NCBI GenBank assembly: GCA_028703745.1
Contig: JAQVME010000040.1
Span: 1 to 9,008, forward strand
Length of the DNA stretch: 9,008 nt
From: Clostridia bacterium
GTDB taxonomy: Bacteria > Bacillota > Clostridia > Christensenellales > DTU072
Reading direction: 5' to 3'
The position numbers and the translations under genes are program-made. Shown here in pieces: positions 1 through 6,346 of the stretch. Position 1 is the first letter of the stretch. Each line of letters begins with the position of its first letter. Under the pieces are notes generated by a model. That model searched no databases, was not told the DNA's origin, and saw only the letters and a list, made by a program, of their open reading frames with translations.

Positions 1-1416
1 ACTTACGGCTACGAAGATCCGCAATTCACTTATGCTATCACAAGCGGGAATTTGGTGTTTGGAGATAATCTGAATGGTCGTCTTTCCAGAGAAATCGGCG
101 AGACGGTGGGGCTATACGATATCACATCAGGGACTTTGACAAACGAAGATAACGCCAATTACGATATTACGCTTGCTTTCAACCAATTTGAGATTCAGCA
201 AAGACTTATCGTCATAATTGCCGACGTCAAAGAGAAGATTTATGGCGAAACCGACCCGTTATTAACCTACGGATTACTCGGCGGCAGCATGCTGGCGGGA
301 GACACTCTGTCAGGCGATCTGAGCAGAGCCCAAGGCGAGGATACGGGCACGTATCCCATAACAATCGGCACACTTCAAAACCATAACTACGAAATAGTTA
401 TCGTATCGGGCAATCTTATTATAGAGCCGAAGCCCATTACCATAACCGCAAACGCAAAGTCCTTCCTGCACGGAAGCGCCACTAGCATAGACCTTACCTA
501 TGAGATAAGCGGAGGCCCGCTTGCCGCAGATGCCGAACTTATTTCTCAGGCCATAACCATAACCTCGTCGGCGAAACCGGATTCATACGTAGGAGACTAT
601 CCCATATACCTGCGCCAAGTCAAGCCGCTGAACAACTACACTGTGACAACAATTAATTCTGTGCTAAAAATCGAAAAAGGCGCGATTACCGACGTGAGTT
701 TCGAGGATTTGAAGGTGCTTTATGACGGCTATGAGCAGAGCATAATAGCGACGGGCGAAGTCAGCAAGTACACTGTTGAATATAAGAACAATTCCGGCAC
801 GGAGGTCGGCGTTTACAGAGCAACGGCGACGTTTACAAAAGAAAATTACCACGAACTGGTGCTTGAAGCAAGGCTCATAATTATGACAAACGTGGTTTCT
901 ACCTCAGAAATCATACCTCAAGGCATACTAACGATAGAAGGCGGCGTTGACCCTTATGTTGTGCCTGTTATCATCGGGAACGAGAACACCGAGGACATTA
1001 AGCAGGCGGAAGAGGTCATAACCGTTGACGAGAAATCGGGCGAATCTATTAAGACCATTATGAACATAAGCCTCTACAACAACGGCACGAACATATCACT
1101 TGAGGGTACCGCAGAGGTCAGAATGCTCATTCCTTCGACAATAACGGATTTAGAAACGTTGCGCATAGTATATATGGGTCAAAACGAAACATATGATGTC
1201 GCGTTCGAGTTGGACGGAGAATATATCGTATTCACGGCTCTCCAGCTAGGCGATTACGCCTTCATAACAGAAAGCCATGCGGTGACTTCGAACGACAGGA
1301 TAGCCGGAGTGCTGCTGTACGTAGGAATTGGCGCGCTGGGCGTCGTGCTTGTAGGTATCCTTATAACCAGCTTCAGCGTAAAGCGAAAAAGACACAATTA
1401 TAGCAAGTATATATAA
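1..1416 (+). CDS. MBG-repeat surface protein, membrane-anchored (5' truncated)
   Basis: The frame is open from base 1, so the gene starts upstream and no real start codon is visible; a TTG at 52 is only an internal leucine. The 471 visible residues contain tandem MBG-type beta-sandwich repeats with the pattern YGxxDPxxTY...GDxLxGxLxR..GxYxIxxGTL..NY. Two are clear (about 4-240 and 241-468), one is divergent (469-687), and one is of the 'YDG' type (688-885). A juxtamembrane domain follows (about 892-1266), then a hydrophobic helix (about 1300-1374), then a basic tail (KRKRHNYSKYI). The order implies a secreted ectodomain anchored in the membrane, with the tail inside. There is no LPXTG sorting signal. 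MBG repeats occur in large bacterial adhesins and surface proteins; an adhesive or stalk role is inference. A strong terminator follows the stop codon. The family call is firm, the ligand is unknown. Confidence 0.85.
   Translation, partial: TYGYEDPQFTYAITSGNLVFGDNLNGRLSREIGETVGLYDITSGTLTNEDNANYDITLAFNQFEIQQRLIVIIADVKEKIYGETDPLLTYGLLGGSMLAGDTLSGDLSRAQGEDTGTYPITIGTLQNHNYEIVIVSGNLIIEPKPITITANAKSFLHGSATSIDLTYEISGGPLAADAELISQAITITSSAKPDSYVGDYPIYLRQVKPLNNYTVTTINSVLKIEKGAITDVSFEDLKVLYDGYEQSIIATGEVSKYTVEYKNNSGTEVGVYRATATFTKENYHELVLEARLIIMTNVVSTSEIIPQGILTIEGGVDPYVVPVIIGNENTEDIKQAEEVITVDEKSGESIKTIMNISLYNNGTNISLEGTAEVRMLIPSTITDLETLRIVYMGQNETYDVAFELDGEYIVFTALQLGDYAFITESHAVTSNDRIAGVLLYVGIGALGVVLVGILITSFSVKRKRHNYSKYI
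4..885 (+). repeat. Tandem MBG-type protein repeats (four units)
   Basis: Four consecutive units of about 66-79 residues lie inside the surface protein. Units 1 and 2 are clearly homologous: YGYEDPQFTY and YGETDPLLTY at their starts, GDxLxGxLSR in the middle, then GTL and an NY..I strand. Unit 3 has lost most of the signature but keeps LTYEISGGPL and the GDYPI strand. Unit 4 has the related YDG pattern (VLYDGYEQS, then VGVYRATATF and NY). The units diverge at DNA level, so this is an old protein repeat, not a recent DNA duplication. The array probably continues upstream of the window. Confidence 0.8.
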
Positions 1417-1428
1417 GATGAGGATTTA

Positions 1429-1455
1429 GGCTGGCACAACATTGCCAGCCTTTTT
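1429..1455 (+). terminator. Rho-independent terminator of the MBG protein gene
   Basis: A perfect 8-bp stem, GGCTGGCA (1429-1436) with TGCCAGCC (1443-1450), has a 6-base loop CAACAT and is followed directly by TTTTT. It begins 12 bases after the TAA stop codon, a standard intrinsic terminator position. Confidence 0.92.
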
Positions 1456-1523
1456 CAAAAAAGTAAACTTTTTATAGCTTAAATTCTATGTTTTCCCAAT
1501 TCTTGGGTTCATTGTCGGTATGA

Positions 1524-1561
1524 AATATAAAAATTAAGGCGTTTGCCTTAATTTTTATATT
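1524..1561. terminator. Long perfect hairpin, probable bidirectional terminator
   Basis: An uninterrupted 17-bp inverted repeat (1524-1540 with 1545-1561) encloses the 4-base loop GTTT. The core is AATTAAGGC/GCCTTAATT, and the outer arms are A-rich on one side and T-rich on the other, so either strand gives a hairpin with a U-rich 3' arm. It lies 70 bases beyond the primary terminator, where it could act as a backup or as insulation for the next operon. Its core and most of its loop recur in the hairpin at 4540-4573. It could also be a dispersed palindromic repeat rather than a terminator. Confidence 0.6.
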
Positions 1562-1669
1562 ATATCCTATTTATTGCTTTAATTTAGCGTTATTAGGGTT
1601 TAGGGTATTTAAGAGCCGCCGCTTAAAAAAAACGGTTGCATATTGTGCCTGTTTATGCGAAAAATGCCA

Positions 1670-1698
1670 TTGAAATGACAAAAAAGCTATGGTATACT
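1670..1698 (+). promoter_or_regulatory. SigA-type extended -10 promoter of the redox operon
   Basis: The -35 box TTGAAA (1670-1675) is separated by exactly 17 bases from the -10 box TATACT (1693-1698). The -10 is preceded by TGG (1690-1692), an extended -10 element. Transcription should start near 1705, giving a leader of about 35 bases that covers the Fur-like sequence and the Shine-Dalgarno site. No other promoter is evident before 4488, so both downstream genes probably depend on it. Confidence 0.8.
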
Positions 1699-1709
1699 TT
1701 TACTATAAA

Positions 1710-1728
1710 GATAATGATACTTATTAAG
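1710..1728 (+). promoter_or_regulatory. Fur-box-like operator candidate in the redox-operon leader
   Basis: The 19 bases starting GATAATGATAC agree at 15 of 19 positions with the classical Fur box GATAATGATAATCATTATC, including the first ten in a row. The site lies just downstream of the predicted start point and just before the ribosome-binding site, where a bound repressor would block transcription. Iron-dependent control would make sense for an operon encoding a [2Fe-2S] protein. The region is AT-rich, the second half-site is degenerate, and the consensus comes from distant bacteria, so a chance match or a PerR/Zur-type site is possible. Confidence 0.35.
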
Positions 1729-1739
1729 GGGAGGGAATA

Positions 1740-3284
1740 ATGCCACAAGAAAAACAGAAAAAATACGATGTCATCGTCATCGGCGCAGGAAACGGCGGTT
1801 TGACGGCGGCGGCTTTTGCCGCAAAAGAAGGGCTCAAAACGCTACTGGTTGAGCAGCATAATCTGCCCGGCGGGTTCGCGACGAGCTTCGTCAGAGGGAG
1901 GTTTGAGTTCGAGCCTTCGTTGCACGAGCTATGTGACGTGGGCGACGCCGAGAGTCCGGGGGGTAGCGGCGCCATGTTCAAAAAGCTGGGCGCGGACATT
2001 CAATGGTTGCCCGTTCCCGACGCCTACCGTATGATACTTACAGACAAGGGCAAGGAGCTTGATGTGGTGTTGCCGTTCGGACAAAAGGAGTATATTGACA
2101 AATTCGAAGAATACGTTCCCGGTAGCCGCGCAAAGGTAGAAGAGTTTTTTGCGCTATGCCAGGAGGTTGTGGACGCATTTGCATATCTCACAAAATCAAA
2201 GGGCGTAGCCGACAAGAAGTACCTCATAAAGAATTATCCAAATTTCCTCAAAACTGCGGCGTACTCGCTCGACCAAGTTCAGAAGGCAATGAATATTTCG
2301 GGCAAGGTCAAGGATATACTCAACGCCTACTGGTGTTACCTTGGAATACCTACCAGCAGATGCAATTTTACGGTATTTGCGGCAATGTTCCTCAAATACA
2401 TACAGAAAGGCGCTTACATCCCAAAACTACGCTCTCACGAGATTTCTGCGGCGCTGGACAAGCGCATAAGGGATTTTGGCGGAGAAATCAGATATAACAC
2501 AAAAGCCGAAAAAATACTTGTCAAGGACAACAAAATAACGGGAATTGTTACAGACAAGGGCGAGACCATATTGACAAACCATGTCATCGCCAACATAAAC
2601 CCGCATACGGTTTATTCCTCAATGATAGAGCCGAAAGAAGAACTTCCGCTTCTAGCCACAAAAACAGCCAACGCCAGAAGGGTAGGTCCCGCAGGCTTTG
2701 TTGTTTACCTCGGGCTAAACAAAAGCGCAGAGGAACTGGGGCTGAACGATTATAGCTATTTCATTTACCGTTCAATGGACACCGACAAGCTGTATGAGAT
2801 TATGAGTGGTTTTGACGGCAATATGATGCAAGCCACGGTATGCCTAAACGCGGCAAATCCCGACTGCTCGCCCAAAGGCACGTCAATAATGTCATTCACT
2901 ACACTGTTTAACGCCGGGTCGTGGGACAAGGTGACGCCGGAGGAGTATTACAAACTCAAGGACAAATTAGCTTATAGCATTGTCGACGATTTCGAAAAGG
3001 CTACAGGCATAAGAATTAAGGACAGCATAGAAGAATTTGAGGTTGCAACACCTGCCACATTTGCCAGGTACACGGGCGCCTACAACGGTTCGATATACGG
3101 CTATGAGCCTGATTCGTGGGATTCGGTACTGCCAAGAACTATGTGCCTGGAACAAGAGATCCTGATCAAAGGTTTGCGCTTCTCAGGAGGCTTTGCCTTC
3201 AGGGCGCATGGCTATGGCTCCTCGTATTTGTCGGGAGAAACCTCGGCGCTGCTTACGGCAAAAGATATAAGGGAGGGAAAATAA
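1740..3284 (+). CDS. CrtI/phytoene-dehydrogenase-like FAD-dependent oxidoreductase
   Basis: This 514-residue protein belongs to the family of phytoene desaturases and all-trans-retinol 13,14-reductases (COG1233 type). The N-terminal FAD fold is clear: GAGNGG (residues 15-20) after a hydrophobic strand, acidic E38 ending the second strand, then LPGG (42-45). It also has the family's VATPATFARYTG...YG segment (about 425-450), and a C-terminal FAD motif at about 478-503 (GLRFSGG... GSSYLSGE). Length is normal for the family. There is no signal peptide or obvious membrane helix, so it is cytosolic or peripheral. The ATG is preceded by a strong purine-rich site GGGGAGGG (1728-1735) at 4 bases. No carotenoid genes (crtB, crtE) are visible, which argues against a pathway phytoene desaturase. 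Pairing with the next gene suggests it is a reductase fed by NAD(P)H. The substrate, perhaps a polyene, sterol-like or unsaturated lipid, is unknown. Confidence 0.85.
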   Translation: MPQEKQKKYDVIVIGAGNGGLTAAAFAAKEGLKTLLVEQHNLPGGFATSFVRGRFEFEPSLHELCDVGDAESPGGSGAMFKKLGADIQWLPVPDAYRMILTDKGKELDVVLPFGQKEYIDKFEEYVPGSRAKVEEFFALCQEVVDAFAYLTKSKGVADKKYLIKNYPNFLKTAAYSLDQVQKAMNISGKVKDILNAYWCYLGIPTSRCNFTVFAAMFLKYIQKGAYIPKLRSHEISAALDKRIRDFGGEIRYNTKAEKILVKDNKITGIVTDKGETILTNHVIANINPHTVYSSMIEPKEELPLLATKTANARRVGPAGFVVYLGLNKSAEELGLNDYSYFIYRSMDTDKLYEIMSGFDGNMMQATVCLNAANPDCSPKGTSIMSFTTLFNAGSWDKVTPEEYYKLKDKLAYSIVDDFEKATGIRIKDSIEEFEVATPATFARYTGAYNGSIYGYEPDSWDSVLPRTMCLEQEILIKGLRFSGGFAFRAHGYGSSYLSGETSALLTAKDIREGK

Positions 3285-3285
3285 A

Positions 3286-4488
3286 ATGGCAAAGAAGTTG
3301 AATATAAAAGTAAAGCCTATCGGCTTGCTGGATTTGATCGCCTTTAAGAAGCTGGTTCCCGGCAGAACAAAAAGGTTTGACGAGGGGTCTACGACGCCTC
3401 TAGTTGCCGTACCCGCCGTTAACAGGCTGGCAAAGCAACTGCATCCGAAAAAACAAATTATGATGATTGATGAGATAACAACCCACAACGACCGCGCAAA
3501 AAGTTTCAAACTCATTATGGCGGACGGCAGCAAGCCTGCGTATTTCCGCGCAGGGCAATATGTCAGCTTGAACCTGTCTATTGACGGCTCGGTATTCACT
3601 CGTCCGTATTCGTTGAGCTCGTCGCCCAAGGATGCGCTTGACGGCTTTTACGAAATCACCGTGAAATCGGGTGACGGCGGATTCTTCTCAAAATGGGCAA
3701 ACGAAAATTGGAAAACGGGTGACCGTGTCGAGGTTTCGGCACCTGACGGCAATTTCTATTATCAGCCTATCAGAGATGAAAAAACTGTAGTGGGTATTTG
3801 TGGCGGTAGCGGAGTGACGCCATTCCTTTCTTTGGCAAAATCTGTAGCCGAGGGCACAGAAAACCTCAGACTTATATTATTGTATGGCAGTTGCAAGGAA
3901 TGCGATATTCTTTTCCGCGATAGGCTGGAGGAGCAAGAACGATTGTCCGGCGGAAAGGTAAAGGTTGTTCACATCCTTAGCGACGACGATAAGGAGGGCT
4001 TCGAAAAAGGCTTTATCACCGCCGATTTAATAAAAAAGTACGCGCCCAAGGAATTCTCGCTGTTTATATGCGGTCCTCAGGTTATGTACAACTTCCTTAC
4101 CAAGGAGATAGCCAAGCTCAAGCTGTCCAAGAAGCTTGTCCGCAGAGAGCTTTTCGGCGAAATAAAGCGCGTTGAGCAAGCGGAGGGATATCCTGACGGC
4201 GCCGCCGGCGCGATATATAAGCTCCGTGTCAGCGGTGCCGCCTTAGATAAAGAAATTGAGGCAAGAAGCGATGAATCGGTGCTGGTGGCTATTGAGCGCG
4301 CCGGCATACTTGCGCCTTCTAAGTGCCGCAGCGGCGAATGCGGGTATTGCAGAAGCCGTCTTGTAAACGGCGACGTATTTGTCCCCGGCGACAGTGACGG
4401 CAGGCGCGCTGCCGATAAAAAGCTCGGATATATTCATCCTTGCGCATCGTACCCGATATCGGATTTGCATATCCAATTGCCTGATTGA
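3286..4488 (+). CDS. NAD(P)H:[2Fe-2S] oxidoreductase (FNR-type electron-transfer protein)
   Basis: This 400-residue reductase should pass electrons from NAD(P)H via FAD to a [2Fe-2S] cluster. Domain order is an N-terminal extension (1 to about 55), an FAD-binding barrel with AGQYVSL (89-95) and RPYS (106-109), an NAD(P)-binding domain with GICGGSGVTPF (170-180) and CGPQVMY (262-268), and a C-terminal plant-type ferredoxin domain. The ferredoxin ligands are complete: C347, C352, C355 and C386 (C-x4-C-x2-C-x30-C). This order matches the PaaE/KshB-type reductases of oxygenase systems, but no oxygenase is present; the likely partner is the flavoprotein encoded just upstream. The ATG comes one base after that gene's stop, with GGGAGGG (3271-3277) 8 bases ahead, so the two are surely co-transcribed and translationally linked. 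The first 55 residues are basic, match no domain I recognise and may mediate docking. No signal peptide. Confidence 0.9.
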   Translation: MAKKLNIKVKPIGLLDLIAFKKLVPGRTKRFDEGSTTPLVAVPAVNRLAKQLHPKKQIMMIDEITTHNDRAKSFKLIMADGSKPAYFRAGQYVSLNLSIDGSVFTRPYSLSSSPKDALDGFYEITVKSGDGGFFSKWANENWKTGDRVEVSAPDGNFYYQPIRDEKTVVGICGGSGVTPFLSLAKSVAEGTENLRLILLYGSCKECDILFRDRLEEQERLSGGKVKVVHILSDDDKEGFEKGFITADLIKKYAPKEFSLFICGPQVMYNFLTKEIAKLKLSKKLVRRELFGEIKRVEQAEGYPDGAAGAIYKLRVSGAALDKEIEARSDESVLVAIERAGILAPSKCRSGECGYCRSRLVNGDVFVPGDSDGRRAADKKLGYIHPCASYPISDLHIQLPD

Positions 4489-4539
4489 CGGGCGAAACCG
4501 CCTCTAGGCGCTTCAAAATGTAGGCAAAATAAAATAATG

Positions 4540-4573
4540 AAGAATTAAGGCGCTTGTCCTTAATTCTTTTTTT
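4540..4573 (+). terminator. Terminator of the redox operon
   Basis: An 11-bp perfect stem, AAGAATTAAGG (4540-4550) with CCTTAATTCTT (4558-4568), has a 7-base loop and runs into a T tract (4567-4573). It lies 51 bases after the reductase stop, between convergent genes. On the minus strand the hairpin is followed by a broken U-rich stretch, so it may also stop transcription of the hydrolase gene. Its core AATTAAGGCG-TTG-CCTTAATT is shared with the hairpin at 1524-1561. Confidence 0.85.
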
Positions 4574-4669
4574 ATGCATGTTTGGAAAACGAGGAGGAAA
4601 AGAAGTACAAGGCTAGACGGCTGTGAAACTTTGCGTTTGGTCGGGACAGGTGGTCTGCTACCAGCCGAG

Positions 4670-6154
4670 CTAAATCCATTTTGCGTATAGCTTGTAATTG
4701 ACTTGGGAGTTTGTGTCGATTTGCGTAATTCTGTCTCCGCTGAAATCTCTTGTCAGATACCAGCCGTCGAAGGTGGCATCTCTTTTAACCGCATTTTTAA
4801 GTATAATGGTTTCGCCGTTTGGAATATATTTTTCGACGTTCGAAAGGGAATTTCTACCTCCGTTAGTCTCATATTCGATTTTGAAGCGCAGCATCATTGT
4901 GTCGTCGTAAGCTCTGACGGTGGTGGTGCCTTCGTCAATAGCGAACTCTTTGTTGTATAACTCAAACAAACGGTTTGTGGCAAGCGCGGCGGAGGGCGCC
5001 ATAGCGCCTGTATCCCCGTAGGTCGTGTCTCTCAGCGGCTCGTCGAGAATGGAACAGAGATACCACTCACGAACTCCGTTGTGGCCGTCACCGGCAACGG
5101 TGTAGCCTTGCCCTTGAAAATCGGGATAGACAACGGCGTATGTGCTTACTTTGCGCAATTCTTCGGCATACTGTTTTGCTCCAAGTGATAGAAAGTTTCG
5201 TACCTCGTAGGTATAATATTCCAGCGCAATGCCCTTCGCGGCAATCGCCTTCAAGCATGCCATCATAGTAGCGCCGGAATTGTTGTAAACCAGCGGTTTG
5301 TTTGACCATCGGATAGTAATGTCCTTTGGACCGACATACAGCAGCTCATCTCCTATTTCTAACACCGTGCTGAAATACGAGTCAAGCAGAGCGTAGCGTT
5401 CAGGCAACTGCGTTTGGGCAAGCTGTCCGGCATCAGCAAGCTCGGTAAGCAAAAAAAGCGCCGCCGTGGTAAGCATACCGCCCATTGAGTGTCCTGTGAA
5501 CCTTATTTCCTTTTCGCCCATATTCGCGGGGAGCAGCCGCATCGCTCTGATATATTCGGCGGCAAAGTGCTCGGCAAGGCTATATTGCGTGACATCAGCG
5601 GCGCTAAACTCGCCGTTCTGATGACGGTATCGCACTCCCATCTCTCCATCATTTGCCCAAATTTTTGATTCGATGAGTCCGGGATTATTTTCGGAGGCAA
5701 AGCGGTTGTAGTGGAAGTTTGCCACATTCCAGCCCTCGCGCAGCCATAGGTAATTCATAGAAACAAAATCGGTATCAAGATCGAATTCGTTCGGTTCTGC
5801 TATCTTAGTATTCAAATTAAACCGTTCTTGGCGATAGAATCCGTCGAGCAATACGCCGTGAACGTTAATGATTGTGGGCTTCGAGGGGTCGACAAGCGAA
5901 GCGCCTTGGGTAGAATCCGCGGGAACTTGAACGATAGCCTGTTCCTGCTCATCCCATGTCGTCCAAAAAAGCCCCATTTCTGCCATATCGGGGTATTTGT
6001 CGACGTCTAAGAAAACATTTTCTGCATAATCAATATAACCGTTATCGCTGTATAAATTCATTTCCGGGGCTGCCTGCGCGCCCGAAACATAGCCGCCTAT
6101 CAACAAAGCTGCGAAAAAAAGTGCCAATACAACAATCAATACGGTTTTTTTCAT
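4670..6154 (-). CDS. Secreted alpha/beta-hydrolase (lipase-like) with C-terminal InlB-type repeat
   Basis: The 494-residue protein begins with a Sec signal peptide: MKK, a long hydrophobic core, and a likely AQA-A cleavage near residue 28. Hydrolase signatures follow: INVHG (96-100) as oxyanion-hole strand, GHSMGG (221-226) with nucleophile S223, a plausible acid D258 in ALLDSYF, and a plausible base H358 in GDGHNGV. The arrangement resembles secreted lipases/esterases; the substrate is unknown. Residues about 424-494 form an InlB B-repeat/Listeria-Bacteroides module (FKIEYETNGG...TFDGWYL...YKLYAKWI), which ends the protein. There is no LPXTG or C-terminal membrane helix, so release into the medium or non-covalent wall binding is likely. 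A GTG at 6160 lies within the Shine-Dalgarno sequence AGAGGTG (6164-6158), so the ATG at 6154 is preferred. It has its own promoter and converges on the redox operon. Confidence 0.85.
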   Translation of the reverse strand: MKKTVLIVVLALFFAALLIGGYVSGAQAAPEMNLYSDNGYIDYAENVFLDVDKYPDMAEMGLFWTTWDEQEQAIVQVPADSTQGASLVDPSKPTIINVHGVLLDGFYRQERFNLNTKIAEPNEFDLDTDFVSMNYLWLREGWNVANFHYNRFASENNPGLIESKIWANDGEMGVRYRHQNGEFSAADVTQYSLAEHFAAEYIRAMRLLPANMGEKEIRFTGHSMGGMLTTAALFLLTELADAGQLAQTQLPERYALLDSYFSTVLEIGDELLYVGPKDITIRWSNKPLVYNNSGATMMACLKAIAAKGIALEYYTYEVRNFLSLGAKQYAEELRKVSTYAVVYPDFQGQGYTVAGDGHNGVREWYLCSILDEPLRDTTYGDTGAMAPSAALATNRLFELYNKEFAIDEGTTTVRAYDDTMMLRFKIEYETNGGRNSLSNVEKYIPNGETIILKNAVKRDATFDGWYLTRDFSGDRITQIDTNSQVNYKLYAKWI

Positions 6155-6180
6155 ATACACCTCTAATAACTAATAATAAA

Positions 6181-6209
6181 ATAATACTAAATAATATATA
6201 CATTGTCAA
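6181..6209 (-). promoter_or_regulatory. SigA-type promoter of the secreted hydrolase gene
   Basis: On the minus strand a perfect -35 TTGACA (6209-6204) is followed by a 17-base spacer and -10 TATTAT (6186-6181). The expected start near 6174 leaves a leader of about 20 bases, just enough for the AGAGGTG ribosome-binding site. The -35 faces away from the promoter at 6254-6282, forming a divergent pair. Confidence 0.8.
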
Positions 6210-6226
6210 TGCCGATTGGTAAAAAC

Positions 6227-6250
6227 CGTTATGAAAGTCGTTTGAAAAGC
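6227..6250. repeat. Imperfect 12-base tandem repeat between divergent promoters
   Basis: CGTTATGAAAGT (6227-6238) is followed directly by CGTTTGAAAAGC (6239-6250), matching at 8 of 12 positions. The pair sits between the two outward-facing -35 boxes and ends 3 bases before the rightward one. This would suit a regulator-binding site or an UP-like element, but the match is weak and could be chance. Confidence 0.25.
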
Positions 6251-6253
6251 GTA

Positions 6254-6282
6254 TTGACGGCGGCGGCGTTTGCGGCTATAAT
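6254..6282 (+). promoter_or_regulatory. SigA-type promoter of the GGDEF/HD-GYP gene
   Basis: The -35 TTGACG (6254-6259) is separated by 17 bases from a perfect -10 TATAAT (6277-6282). Transcription should start near 6289, giving a leader of about 57 bases before the ATG at 6347. This probably also drives the ThiF-like gene at 7836. Confidence 0.85.
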
Positions 6283-6346
6283 ATATTCAACAACAATAAG
6301 TCAGGCAAAACTTTTCCCGACGCGCCGTCCGTACAAAAGGTGAATA

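Larger units (their letters stand above)
1417..1739. other. Intergenic region, 323 bases, with terminators and the redox-operon promoter
   Basis: No coding region is supported here. From left to right it holds the terminator at 1429-1455, the hairpin at 1524-1561, an AT-rich stretch with a weak 6-bp inverted repeat (TTTAAG 1608-1613, CTTAAA 1622-1627), the promoter at 1670-1698, a Fur-box-like sequence at 1710-1728, and the Shine-Dalgarno site of the next gene at about 1728-1735. I see nothing recognisable between 1565 and 1665. Confidence 0.7.

Noticed and set aside
1594..1606. Telomere-like TTAGGGTTTAGGGT
   Set aside because: Only two imperfect units in an AT-rich bacterial intergenic region; chance is the simplest explanation.
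3183..3629. Minus-strand open frame (148 codons) across the junction of the two redox genes
   Set aside because: It spans two confidently coding regions on the other strand and shows no recognisable domain or start signal.
4491..4510. Two mutually exclusive short hairpins (GGCG with CGCC, and CGCC with GGCG) just after the reductase stop
   Set aside because: Four-base stems with no U tract. They could be a switch in principle, but nothing supports it, and a strong terminator lies 30 bases further on.
6158..6160. GTG as the start codon of the secreted hydrolase
   Set aside because: It forms the end of the Shine-Dalgarno sequence AGAGGTG; the ATG at 6154-6152 is correctly spaced and begins a standard MKK signal peptide.
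6289..6346. Possible c-di-GMP riboswitch in the leader of the GGDEF/HD-GYP gene, prompted by GGCAAAA and a later GACGCG
   Set aside because: The leader is only about 57 bases, too short for the aptamer plus expression platform, and the conserved paired stems are missing.
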